A DNA stretch of 64,000 nt, from assembly GCF_030690345.1 (NCBI RefSeq), contig NZ_JAUYGV010000008.1:64433-128432 (forward strand), read 5' to 3'. Source of the DNA: Rheinheimera sp. GTDB lineage: Bacteria; Pseudomonadota; Gammaproteobacteria; Enterobacterales; Alteromonadaceae. The notes beneath the pieces were generated by a model. The model was given only the letters and a program-made list of their open reading frames with translations. It had not been told where the DNA came from and did no database searches. The translations under genes and the position numbers were made by a program. Below are positions 43,219-54,272 of the stretch, piece after piece; within the stretch, counting starts at the first letter, position 1, and each line of letters begins with the position of its first letter.

Positions 43219-43396
43219 ATTTAACCTCTTCAATTGACGTAACTTGAGATATAGGCCTAGCAAAACATCTAACGAAAAATATTTTAACACAGCAGTAAGT
43301 CATTGAAAAACTTAAAATAATAGTTGACAGCGCGAACCGGAAAGAAGATGACAGGGAAGAATTTATTGCAATGCAATATTCAGTCTTATACGAGAC

Positions 43397-43418
43397 AAAA
43401 AACCCTGCAATGCAGGGT
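43397..43418 (-). terminator. Rho-independent terminator after the nhaD/monooxygenase genes
   Basis: On the minus strand, ACCCTGC/GCAGGGT forms a 7-base stem with a 3-base loop and is followed by TTTTTT. It lies 22 bases after the monooxygenase stop. Confidence 0.85.
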
Positions 43419-43439
43419 CTGGTTTTTGAAGCAGTATTT

Positions 43440-43790
43440 TTACGCGAACGCGGGGGCATCGAAATTGGCGGGTTCGTCGCTGTAAATGCATACGTTCCAA
43501 TCTGCTGCCAGGCCGTCTTCTGCTAAACAGTAGGTTTCAAAGAAGTGTTTTATTTCTGCGCGCTGGCAGTGCGCTTCAAAGCTTGGCAAGTCGGCCCAAA
43601 TTTCGTTGAAGGCAATGGGGAAGCTTTTGCCTTCGGCAAACGGGCTGGCTATTTGCCGCGTAACGATATACTGCAGGCAGCCATCTTCGCGGTTGCTGTT
43701 TGGCTCTAAGCTTTGCAGCACTTTAAACAGCTCGTCCGCCTTGCCCGGCTTGGGCAAAAACTGAGCGATACAATACACTTTTTTAGACAT
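43440..43790 (-). CDS. Antibiotic biosynthesis monooxygenase (ABM) domain protein
   Basis: The 116-residue dimeric ferredoxin-like protein matches the ABM family: VYCIAQFLPKPGKADELFKV at the N-terminus, EDGCLQYIVTR and NEIWADLPSFEAHCQRAEIKHFFE. Members include quinol monooxygenases such as YgiN and heme-degrading enzymes; the substrate here is not defined. It starts 23 bp after nhaD on the same strand and ends at a strong terminator, so the two form a transcription unit. Confidence 0.85.
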   Translation of the reverse strand: MSKKVYCIAQFLPKPGKADELFKVLQSLEPNSNREDGCLQYIVTRQIASPFAEGKSFPIAFNEIWADLPSFEAHCQRAEIKHFFETYCLAEDGLAADWNVCIYSDEPANFDAPAFA

Positions 43791-43813
43791 TATGCCTCCT
43801 TAACCCCGGCGGC

Positions 43814-45277
43814 TTAATGCGCGGCAGGGCTGCCGAAAATTTGAAACAGTTCGGCGTTTAAATATAAATGCGTTACCACGCTGGCGGCGTAACCCAGCAG
43901 TATTACCGGTGCCCATTTTAAATGGCCGGTAAAGGTGTAGTAGCCGCGGGCCTGGCCCATTAAGGCCACCCCGGCTGCCGAGCCGATAGATAACAAGCTG
44001 CCCCCCACGCCGGCGGTTAGTGTAATAAGCAACCACTGGCCGTGCGACATATCCGGCTGCATGGTTAATACCGCGAACATTACCGGGATGTTATCCACCA
44101 CTGATGACATTAAACCTAAAACCACGTTAGCAATGGTCGGGTTACCGTTACCGTACAAGCCGGTAGATAACATTTCCAGATAACCGATATAGCCCAGACC
44201 ACCAACACACATTACCACGCCGTAGAAGAACAATAAGGTGTCCCATTCGGCGCGGGCAATACGGTTAAATACGTCAAACGGCACAATTTGTCCCAGCGCC
44301 CGCACCCGCTCTATATCGCCTTCGCGCTCGGCCATAGCGCGCTTGCGCGCCAGTGAGCCCGGTAATGTTTTACGCAGAAAAAAGCCGAAGAACTGCAGCA
44401 AGCCCAGGCCGGTCATCATGCCCAGTACCGGCGGTAAATCCAGCCAGGAGTGGTACAGCACTGCCAACGCGATAGTGGCTAAAAACAACGTTAAAATACG
44501 CAGCGCACCGCGCTTTAACTCAACGTCTTCCTGCAGTGCTGCCGGGTAACGCCGCTCAACAAATAAGCTCATGATGATTGCCGGCACCAGATAATTGACC
44601 ACAGCCGGAATAAACAGCGTGAAAAACTCATTAAAGGTAACAATACCGGCCTGCCACACCATTAAGGTGGTAATGTCGCCAAACGGGATAAAAGCACCGC
44701 CGGCATTAGCGGCTACCACGATATTGACGCACATCAGATTGATAAAGCGCTTATCGCCTTCGGCCACTTTCATTACCACAGCACACATCAGCATCGCGGT
44801 GGTCATATTGTTGGCAAAAGATGAGATAGCAAAGGCCAGCACACCGCTGATCCAGAACAAGGTGCGGTAGCTGAAACCTTTGCGGATCATCCAGGCTCGC
44901 AGTGCATCAAACAGCCGCCGCTCTTCCAGCGCGCTGATGTACGTCATCGCAACCAGTAAAAACAGCATTAACTCGGCAAATTCAAGCAGAGTATGGCGAA
45001 ACGCATCCGCGGTTACGCCGGTAATACCGTCCTGCATATAACGCCAGGCGATTAACGCCCAGATAATACCGGCCGCCACCAACACCGGCTTGGATTTACG
45101 CAGATGAATTTTTTCCTCTGCCATTACCAGCATATAAGCCAGTGCAAACAGCACCAGCGAAATAATGCCGACCGGCGCCAGCGTTAAATTTAATGTGCCG
45201 GTGGCGGCAAACGCCGCCGGAGAAAATATGGCACAACACACCGCAAAAACCATCAGACACAGCAGCCACTGTCTCAC
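43814..45277 (-). CDS. nhaD: Sodium:proton antiporter NhaD
   Basis: The 487-residue protein has an N-terminal signal-like helix and about twelve further membrane helices. Its long conserved stretches are those of NhaD-type antiporters (ISALEERRLFDALRAWMIRKG, SFANNMTTAMLM, FIPFGDITTLMVWQAG, DNIPVMFAVLTM, quoted in parts). NhaD exports Na+ or Li+ in exchange for protons at alkaline pH and is common in marine and haloalkaliphilic bacteria. It shares a unit with the ABM-domain gene. Confidence 0.93.
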   Translation of the reverse strand: MRQWLLCLMVFAVCCAIFSPAAFAATGTLNLTLAPVGIISLVLFALAYMLVMAEEKIHLRKSKPVLVAAGIIWALIAWRYMQDGITGVTADAFRHTLLEFAELMLFLLVAMTYISALEERRLFDALRAWMIRKGFSYRTLFWISGVLAFAISSFANNMTTAMLMCAVVMKVAEGDKRFINLMCVNIVVAANAGGAFIPFGDITTLMVWQAGIVTFNEFFTLFIPAVVNYLVPAIIMSLFVERRYPAALQEDVELKRGALRILTLFLATIALAVLYHSWLDLPPVLGMMTGLGLLQFFGFFLRKTLPGSLARKRAMAEREGDIERVRALGQIVPFDVFNRIARAEWDTLLFFYGVVMCVGGLGYIGYLEMLSTGLYGNGNPTIANVVLGLMSSVVDNIPVMFAVLTMQPDMSHGQWLLITLTAGVGGSLLSIGSAAGVALMGQARGYYTFTGHLKWAPVILLGYAASVVTHLYLNAELFQIFGSPAAH

Positions 45278-45413
45278 GCTATTACCCTCAGTTATGGATC
45301 AGTTATAAAACAAAAAAATGCTACGGCCGCGGCCGGGTCGCTATTGTAAACCAGCTAAATTAGATTATTTACTCTAAAATCAGCCAAACAACAAAATCAC
45401 CTGTTTAACAGCA

Positions 45414-45440
45414 ACAAAAAACCCGGCCAATGGCCGGGTT
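45414..45440 (-). terminator. Rho-independent terminator after the SulP-UspA unit
   Basis: On the minus strand, a 9-base perfect stem AACCCGGCC/GGCCGGGTT with a 3-base loop is followed by TTTTTTG. It lies just after the UspA-type gene. Confidence 0.9.
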
Positions 45441-45446
45441 CAGGTT

Positions 45447-46301
45447 TTAACGTAAGATCAGCAGGGAGCATCTGGCTTTGCAGATCATTGCAGTAGTAGT
45501 ACTGCCAACAATAAATTGCCGGATCCGCGAGTGGCCGTAAGCGCCCATTACCATCAGGTCAATCACATGTTCCTGCTGATACTGGTTTAGTACAATATCC
45601 GGCTCACCGGCCACTATCGCTACTTTGGTATCAAAACCGGCATTGCGCAGTATTTGCGCAGCGCTGTCCATTTGCGCCCGGGCGGCTTCCACGTCGGCAC
45701 CGGCCATCACCAAATGCACCGGCAAACCTTTGCCCAGCGGGCTGGCCGCCAGCATTTCCAGGCCTTTTAACGCGGTGGCGCTGCCATCATAGGCCAGCAT
45801 AATGCGCTGCGGCGCTTTATAGCTTTGCTGCGTTAACAATATAGGTTTGTGTAAGCTGCGGATCACCCGCTCCACATGCAGGCCCATATGGCCGTGCGCA
45901 TCTGCACTGCTAAAACCCCGCTTGCCCAATACCAGCAACCGGGTTTCCTCTTCCAGCTCAGTTAAGGTTTCTACCAGTTGGCCATGGCGTAAGCGCTCGT
46001 CTACGGCTTTTACCCCGGCTTGTTCAGCCCGCGCTTTTGCCGCATCTAAAATGCTGCGGCCGCGCTCCAGCGCCAGCTTGCTGTGTTTTTCGTCCAGCTC
46101 AGCCAGTTGCTGTAGCAATAATTCCTGCGAGCCCAGGCCAATGCTGCCGCTTAAGTCCGGCGTTTGGGTATGCTGGGCTTTGTCCAGCACATGCACTACC
46201 GACATCGCCACATCGAGCTTTTTCGCCGCCCATACCGCGTAGTCGCACACCGCTTCGGCATAGGGCGAGGCATCAATACAAGCCAGTACTTTTTTGGTCA
46301 T
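45447..46301 (-). CDS. Tandem universal stress protein (UspA family)
   Basis: The 284-residue protein has two Usp domains (about 1-145 and 150-284). The second has the ATP-binding motif GAYGHSRIRQFIVGST (G-2x-G-9x-G-S/T), while the first has a changed version (GKRGFSS...). The first domain opens VLACIDASPYAEAVCDYAVW. It lies 28 bp behind the SulP transporter gene on the same strand and probably regulates or is co-induced with it. The terminator after it closes the unit. Confidence 0.93.
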   Translation of the reverse strand: MTKKVLACIDASPYAEAVCDYAVWAAKKLDVAMSVVHVLDKAQHTQTPDLSGSIGLGSQELLLQQLAELDEKHSKLALERGRSILDAAKARAEQAGVKAVDERLRHGQLVETLTELEEETRLLVLGKRGFSSADAHGHMGLHVERVIRSLHKPILLTQQSYKAPQRIMLAYDGSATALKGLEMLAASPLGKGLPVHLVMAGADVEAARAQMDSAAQILRNAGFDTKVAIVAGEPDIVLNQYQQEHVIDLMVMGAYGHSRIRQFIVGSTTTAMICKARCSLLILR

Positions 46302-46329
46302 TATTCTGCTCCTTAGTCCGGTTTGGTTC

Positions 46330-47814
46330 TCAGTGGCCCATCAGTTTTTCAACTGCATCCGGCTGGTTGTGCACGCCAAACTTATCTACCAGGGTGGCAC
46401 TGGCTTCATTTAAGCCAACCAGCTCTACCTCTGTGCCCTCGCGGCGAAACTTAATAACCACCTTATCCAGTGAGCTGATGGCGGTAATGTCCCAAAAATG
46501 CGCGCGGCTTAAATCAATACGTACCTTTTCTACCGCCTCTTTAAAATCGAACGCGGCAACAAACTGCTCAGCCGAGGTAAAAAACACCTGCCCCACTACC
46601 TGGTAATCACGTTGATGGCCATCGGCCGACAGCGACGAGCCGATATACAAAATTTTGCCCACTTTAGCGGCAAAAAACAGCGCACTGAATAACACGCCAA
46701 CTAATACACCATAAGCCAGATTATGGGTAAATACCGTTACCACTACCGTGGCCAGCATAACCACGCTGGAGCTTTTCGGGTTTTTACGCAAGTCTTTCAC
46801 CGAGCTCCAGCTAAAGGTGCCGATAGATACCATGATCATAATGGCGACCAGCGCCGCCATAGGTATCAGCCCAACCCAGGCGTCGAGAAATACAATTAAA
46901 ATCAACAAGAACACACCGGCCAGCAAGGTAGATAACCGGGTGCGGCCACCGGATTTTACGTTAATAATCGACTGGCCAATCATGGCGCAGCCGGCCATAC
47001 CGCCAATTAAACCCGAGCCGATATTGGCAATGCCCTGGCCCACACACTCACGGTTTTTATCACTGCTGGTGTCGGTTAAATCATCCACTATGGTGGCCGT
47101 CATTAACGATTCCAGAATACCCACCACGGCCAGTGCTAAAGCATACGGGAAAATAATTACCAGGGTATTCCACGTTAGTGGTACTTCAGGCCATAAAAAT
47201 ACCGGTAAGCTGTCCGGCAGCTCGCCCATATCGGCCACAGTGCGGATATCAAAGCCAAAGTACAGCGCCAGCGCGGTCAGTACTACTATACACACCAGCG
47301 GTGAGGGTATGGCTTTGGTGATATACGGAAACAAATAAATAATCGCCAGCCCCAGTGCCGTCATGCCGTACACCAGTGCTGTGCCATGTTGACCGCTCAG
47401 CTCCGGTAACTGCGCCAGAAATATCAAAATTGCCAGTGCATTAACAAAGCCGGTGACCACAGAGCGTGACACAAAGCGCATTAGATCGCCGAGCTTAAAC
47501 AGGCCAAAAATAATCTGCAGTAGCCCGGTTAATAAGGTGGCGGCCAGCAAATACTCCAGACCATGCTCACGCACCAGGGTAACCATCACCAGCGCCATGG
47601 CACCGGTAGCGGCAGAAATCATCGCCGGACGGCCACCGGCAAAAGCGGTGATCACCGCAATACAGAATGAGGCATACAGGCCCACTTTGGGGTCGACGCC
47701 GGCAATAATAGAAAAGGCTATAGCTTCAGGGATCAGTGCCAATGCCACCACTAAGGCCGCAAGCACATCACCACGCAGGTTGGAAAACCAGTGTTGTTTT
47801 AAATAGGCTGTCAT
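46330..47814 (-). CDS. SulP family inorganic anion transporter with STAS domain
   Basis: The 494-residue protein has the SulP signature near the N-terminus ([20 protein letters not shown]) and about 12-14 membrane helices. [23 protein letters not shown] follows (quoted core [17 protein letters not shown]). A C-terminal STAS domain (about 410-494; [21 protein letters not shown]) completes it. SulP proteins move sulfate, bicarbonate or other anions; in marine bacteria many are Na+-dependent bicarbonate carriers, and the sequence alone does not decide. A UspA-type gene follows in the same operon. Confidence 0.93.
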   Translation of the reverse strand: MTAYLKQHWFSNLRGDVLAALVVALALIPEAIAFSIIAGVDPKVGLYASFCIAVITAFAGGRPAMISAATGAMALVMVTLVREHGLEYLLAATLLTGLLQIIFGLFKLGDLMRFVSRSVVTGFVNALAILIFLAQLPELSGQHGTALVYGMTALGLAIIYLFPYITKAIPSPLVCIVVLTALALYFGFDIRTVADMGELPDSLPVFLWPEVPLTWNTLVIIFPYALALAVVGILESLMTATIVDDLTDTSSDKNRECVGQGIANIGSGLIGGMAGCAMIGQSIINVKSGGRTRLSTLLAGVFLLILIVFLDAWVGLIPMAALVAIMIMVSIGTFSWSSVKDLRKNPKSSSVVMLATVVVTVFTHNLAYGVLVGVLFSALFFAAKVGKILYIGSSLSADGHQRDYQVVGQVFFTSAEQFVAAFDFKEAVEKVRIDLSRAHFWDITAISSLDKVVIKFRREGTEVELVGLNEASATLVDKFGVHNQPDAVEKLMGH

Positions 47815-48038
47815 TTAACTATCCGGGATTGCAAATACAATAATCCGCCAGCCGGCAAGGCCTGCGGCGTTAAGCTTTTCGGTGAAGTCAATTAACTACA
47901 TTGGCCCGGATATCCTGCACGATAATAGAAACACGCTGTTGCCAGGCATCTTTACCTGACGTTGAGGACGCGCAGTTTAGCAAAAAACTGCGGCGCTGCC
48001 CAGCCACTAAAGTGCCCTGTGCTTAATGCCGCCTCTAT

Positions 48039-48521
48039 TTAAACCGGTAAGCCTTCGCGGAAAAACTGCACGCCGCCGCATTGGCTGCAAGCCAGTAATT
48101 CTGCCGGATGAGTGTAATCGATATGTGTCAGACAGTGGCTGCAGCGATAGCGGCCCATGCCTACCACTTCGCCCTGGTAATACACCCCCTGATGTTTAAA
48201 ATCCTGCGCCAGCTCCTGCCACTCTAACTGGCTTTTATCGGTAATGCTGCTCAGCTCCTGCCACAGCGCTTCGGACCACAGTGATGGCGGCTCTGCGTTG
48301 TCTTGTACAGCATCTTCAGCGTCATGATCCTGCCACTGGCGTTTTAACGTTTCGACAAACAGCGCCGTTTCATAGGCGCTCAGCTCCCGACCAGCTTTTA
48401 TATAGGCTTTGAGCTGTTCGACAAACCCCACCATATTATCCAGTTGCTGCTGCTCAGTTTGCTGCAGGTTACGGCTAAATTCACTAAGCCATTGCTGATA
48501 CTTCTTCACAAAATCTGTCAT
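48039..48521 (-). CDS. ybeL: Zinc-ribbon protein YbeL (DUF1451)
   Basis: The 160-residue protein has a helical N-terminal part (about 1-85) and a C-terminal zinc ribbon with two CxxC pairs (RCSHCLTHIDYTH, LACSQCGGVQF). This matches the YbeL/DUF1451 group. In E. coli ybeL also sits next to leuS, so this marks where the conserved order resumes after the accessory stretch. It is divergent from leuS, with 133 bp between. The function is unknown. Confidence 0.9.
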   Translation of the reverse strand: MTDFVKKYQQWLSEFSRNLQQTEQQQLDNMVGFVEQLKAYIKAGRELSAYETALFVETLKRQWQDHDAEDAVQDNAEPPSLWSEALWQELSSITDKSQLEWQELAQDFKHQGVYYQGEVVGMGRYRCSHCLTHIDYTHPAELLACSQCGGVQFFREGLPV

Positions 48522-48654
48522 AGTGCCTCCGTTGCTGTAAAACCAGTATAGACAATACGCTGCTTGTTGTTGTCAAAACGGCTCTGCGGTATGCTATAGC
48601 CACTTTTTTGCTGCAGTTGCAGCAGCCGTACTAACCCCTTTTCGGAAGACCTGA

Positions 48655-51246
<2,592 letters not shown>

Positions 51247-51247
51247 T

Positions 51248-51727
51248 ATGGCACGCCTTAGCCTGGTGTTTGCCCTGCTAAGCAGCCTGCTGCTTGGCAG
51301 CTGCGGCTTTCATCTGCGCGGCGATTTGCCGCTGAGCCACTTTCCGGCCATGTATATTCAAAGCGAGCGCCACTCTGAACTGGCGGCATTGCTCAGCTCG
51401 CGCTTAGAATACAACAAAGTTGAGCTGCTGGGCAGCTATCAGCAGTCAGCGCCAATGCTGCAGCTGGTCAGCGATACGCTGGAGCGGCGCACGCTGTCGT
51501 TGTTTCCCAACGGCCAGGTAGCAGAATATGAGCTGATCTACAAAGTACGCTATGCTCTGACCATGCCGGACGGCGAACCGCAGCCGTATGAATTTGAGCT
51601 GTTCCGCGATTATCAGGACGACCCTAATCAGGCATTGGCCAAAGCGAAAGAGCTGGAGTTGATGCTGGGCGAGCTGCGCCAACAAGCCGCTAACCGTATT
51701 ATGCGCCAGCTGTCGCGGCTGCACTGA
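51248..51727 (+). CDS. lptE: LPS-assembly lipoprotein LptE
   Basis: The 159-residue lipoprotein has lipobox LLGSC (Cys19) and the family hallmark CGFHLRGD directly after it. LptE plugs the LptD barrel and helps place lipopolysaccharide in the outer membrane. It sits between leuS and holA as in enterobacteria. The start is one base after the leuS stop. Confidence 0.95.
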   Translation: MARLSLVFALLSSLLLGSCGFHLRGDLPLSHFPAMYIQSERHSELAALLSSRLEYNKVELLGSYQQSAPMLQLVSDTLERRTLSLFPNGQVAEYELIYKVRYALTMPDGEPQPYEFELFRDYQDDPNQALAKAKELELMLGELRQQAANRIMRQLSRLH

Positions 51728-51735
51728 GCCTGCTG

Positions 51736-52782
51736 ATGCAAAAACTGTACGCCAACCAGCTGGAGCAACACTTAGCCGGGCCATTGGCGCCCTGTTACCT
51801 GCTGTTTGGCGAAGAGCCGCTGCAAAAACTCGAAGCCATTGACGCAATTCGCGCCGCCGCAAAACAACATGGCTATGCCGAGCGCATCAGTTTAACCGCC
51901 GATGCGCAGTTTGATTGGAACGAACTGAGTAACGAGCTGCAGGCCATGTCGCTGTTTGCCGAGCGCCGGCTGATTGAGCTGGAGCTGGCGCAGCAAAAAC
52001 TGACTCCGGCCGCCGCAGAGCAACTCAAAGCCCTGCCGCAACAGCTGCACCAGGATATTATTTTACTGATCCACGGTGAGCGCAGCCACAGCGACGTCAG
52101 CAAGCTGGCGTGGTTTAAACAACTGCAAAGCCAGGCGGTGCAAATTCCGGTGTACGCGCTGGACGAGCGCCAGAGCCAGCAATGGCTGCGTGAGCGTGCC
52201 AAACGCTTACAACTGCAACTAAGCAGCGATGCGCTGGCGCTGCTGCAACAACATTGCGCCGGTAATTTGCTGGCCGCACGGCAAGAGCTGGAAAAGCTGG
52301 CATTAAGTAACCTGGCCCAACCGCTGGATGCGGCGGCTTTAAGCCAGTTTCTTGCCGATCACTCCAGCTTCAGTGTGTTTCAACTGGCCGATGCCTTATT
52401 AAGCGGCCATGCCGATGAAGCGCTGCACCGCTTGCAGCGCTTATGCCAGCAAGATGTGGAACCGGTGATTATTGCCTGGCAGCTGCAAAAGGAAGTGCTG
52501 CAACTGCGCCAGTTGCAACAGGCACAGCAGCAACACAACCTGAGTGACAGCTTTAAAAGTCTGGCTATCTGGCCCAAACGCCAACCGCTGTATCAAACGG
52601 CACTCAAACGTTTATCGCTGAACTGGCTGGATTATCTGCTGCAAGAGCTGGCGGCCTTTGACCGGCTGTACAAAAGCGGCCGGCTGAACAACAGCGAGGT
52701 AGCACTGGCACATTTAGTAACCTTATTTATCAAGCCGGTACCCAAGGCCTATTCGTTGCAGCAACAGGCGCTGTATGACTAA
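51736..52782 (+). CDS. holA: DNA polymerase III subunit delta
   Basis: The 348-residue clamp-loader subunit begins with the family N-terminus (ANQLEQHLAGPLAPCYLLFGEEPLQ, core CYLLFGEEPL), with FAERRLIELELAQQKL, ILLIHGER and the middle domain FSVFQLADALLSGHADEAL. Delta opens the beta clamp for loading. The gene overlaps nadD by 8 bases and follows lptE after 8 bp. Confidence 0.95.
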   Translation: MQKLYANQLEQHLAGPLAPCYLLFGEEPLQKLEAIDAIRAAAKQHGYAERISLTADAQFDWNELSNELQAMSLFAERRLIELELAQQKLTPAAAEQLKALPQQLHQDIILLIHGERSHSDVSKLAWFKQLQSQAVQIPVYALDERQSQQWLRERAKRLQLQLSSDALALLQQHCAGNLLAARQELEKLALSNLAQPLDAAALSQFLADHSSFSVFQLADALLSGHADEALHRLQRLCQQDVEPVIIAWQLQKEVLQLRQLQQAQQQHNLSDSFKSLAIWPKRQPLYQTALKRLSLNWLDYLLQELAAFDRLYKSGRLNNSEVALAHLVTLFIKPVPKAYSLQQQALYD

Positions 52783-53410
52783 GCACATCGGCATTTTGGG
52801 CGGCACCTTTAACCCGGTACATAACGGCCATATTGCCAGCGCCCGCTTTGTGCAGCAGCACTGCGCACTGGATGAGGTACGGCTGATGCCGTGCCAATTG
52901 CCACCGCACCGTGCTACGCCGGGCGTTAGCGGCGAGCAACGTGCCGCTATGGTGCAACTGGCCATAGCCGCTTACCCGCAGCTTAAGTTGGAGCGGCTGG
53001 AGCTGAATAAAACCGGGCCATCTTACACTATCGACAGTCTGCGGCTGCTTCGCGAACGTGAACCGCACAACCGCCTGTACTTTATTATCGGCATGGACTC
53101 TTTGTGCTACTTTTGCAGCTGGAAAGACTGGCAAAGCATCTTGCAGTACGCCCACCTGCTGGTGTGCCAACGCCCCGGTTACAGTGCAGAGCAAGGCGAT
53201 GCCCCGGCCTTGCTGCAACACTACGGCGCCGCCAATTTAGCCGCCTTGCAGCAGGCTAACAGCGGGCGTATTCTGCTGCTGAGCAACCCGGTGATCAATT
53301 TAAGTGCCAGCGGCATAAGGCAGCAGCTGCAACAAGGCCAGGCTTGTAGCAATACTTTAGATCCGGCAGTATTGAACTATATTCAAAGCCAACAACTCTA
53401 TCAGGCGTGA
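52775..53410 (+). CDS. nadD: Nicotinate-nucleotide adenylyltransferase
   Basis: The 211-residue enzyme makes nicotinate adenine dinucleotide in NAD synthesis. The nucleotidyltransferase motif GILGGTFNPVHNGHI (with HxGH) is near the N-terminus. FIIGMDSLCYFCSWKDW and the C-terminal LSASGIRQQL (ISSTxIR-type) are typical. Its start lies within the end of holA. Confidence 0.97.
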   Translation: MTKHIGILGGTFNPVHNGHIASARFVQQHCALDEVRLMPCQLPPHRATPGVSGEQRAAMVQLAIAAYPQLKLERLELNKTGPSYTIDSLRLLREREPHNRLYFIIGMDSLCYFCSWKDWQSILQYAHLLVCQRPGYSAEQGDAPALLQHYGAANLAALQQANSGRILLLSNPVINLSASGIRQQLQQGQACSNTLDPAVLNYIQSQQLYQA

Positions 53411-53472
53411 GTGCTATCACCGCACGCAAACTATGCTAAAATGCCGCTTTTTTCAAGCGCAGAGGAATCAGG

Positions 53473-53793
53473 GTGCAAACAACCGAGCTGGTAAGTTTTA
53501 TTCAGGACAAAATTGACGACATGAAAGGCCGCGATATCGTGACCTTAGACGTGCGTGGTAAATCCAGTGTTACTGAATTTATGATAGTGTGCTCAGGCAC
53601 CTCTAATCGTCACACCAAATCTATTGCCGACTATGTTGCGGCCGAAGCAAAAAAAGCCGGCATTGCTGCGCTGGGCATTGAAGGCCAGGCATCAGGCGAG
53701 TGGGTATTGCTGGATTTAGACGACGTTGTCGTACATGTGATGCTCGAAGACAGTCGTAATTTTTATCAGTTGGAAAAACTCTGGAGCGCTTAA
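53473..53793 (+). CDS. rsfS: Ribosomal silencing factor RsfS
   Basis: The 106-residue protein starts at GTG with AGGAAT upstream. DIVTLDVRGKSSVTEFMIV, SNRHTKSIADYV and GEWVLLDLDDVVVHVM are the RsfS/DUF143 core. RsfS binds ribosomal protein L14 and blocks subunit joining during starvation. It stands between nadD and rlmH as usual. Confidence 0.96.
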   Translation: MQTTELVSFIQDKIDDMKGRDIVTLDVRGKSSVTEFMIVCSGTSNRHTKSIADYVAAEAKKAGIAALGIEGQASGEWVLLDLDDVVVHVMLEDSRNFYQLEKLWSA

Positions 53794-53799
53794 TACAGT

Positions 53800-54270
53800 A
53801 TGAAGTTAATACTGATTGCTGTGGGCAGTAAAATGCCCGGCTGGGTACAAAGCGGTTATGACGAATATGCGCGGCGCTTTCCGCGTGATTTGGCGCTGGA
53901 GCTGATTGAAATCCCGGCCGGTAAACGTGGTAAAAATGCCGATATCAAACGCATTTTAGAGCAGGAAGGCGAGAAAATGCTGGCTGCCGTGCCACGTGGC
54001 AGCAAAATTGTTACCCTGGAAGTCACCGGCGACAACTGGAGCAGCCCTGCTCTGGCCGGCAAACTGACCGACTGGCAACGCGACGGCCGCGATGTTTGTT
54101 TGTTGGTCGGCGGCCCGGAAGGTTTAGCCCCGGCTTGCATTGCCGCCAGCGAGGCAAAATGGTCGTTGTCGGCGCTTACCCTGCCGCACCCGTTAGTGCG
54201 GGTGGTGTTAGCCGAAAGCCTGTACCGCGCCTGGAGTATCTGTACTAATCATCCGTACCATCGCGAGTAA
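53800..54270 (+). CDS. rlmH: 23S rRNA (pseudouridine-1915 N3) methyltransferase RlmH
   Basis: The 156-residue SPOUT methyltransferase has [15 protein letters not shown] as the SAM-binding knot and [20 protein letters not shown] near the C-terminus, ending NHPYHRE. It methylates pseudouridine 1915 of 23S rRNA in assembled ribosomes. It lies 6 bp after rsfS and 2 bp before mrdA. Confidence 0.98.
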   Translation: MKLILIAVGSKMPGWVQSGYDEYARRFPRDLALELIEIPAGKRGKNADIKRILEQEGEKMLAAVPRGSKIVTLEVTGDNWSSPALAGKLTDWQRDGRDVCLLVGGPEGLAPACIAASEAKWSLSALTLPHPLVRVVLAESLYRAWSICTNHPYHRE

Positions 54271-54272
54271 AG

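Noticed and set aside
47945..48000. Hairpin CGCAGTTT/AAACTGCG upstream of the SulP gene
   Set aside because: The stem has no T-run on the outgoing side for ybeL or SulP transcripts; it was not strong enough to list as a terminator.
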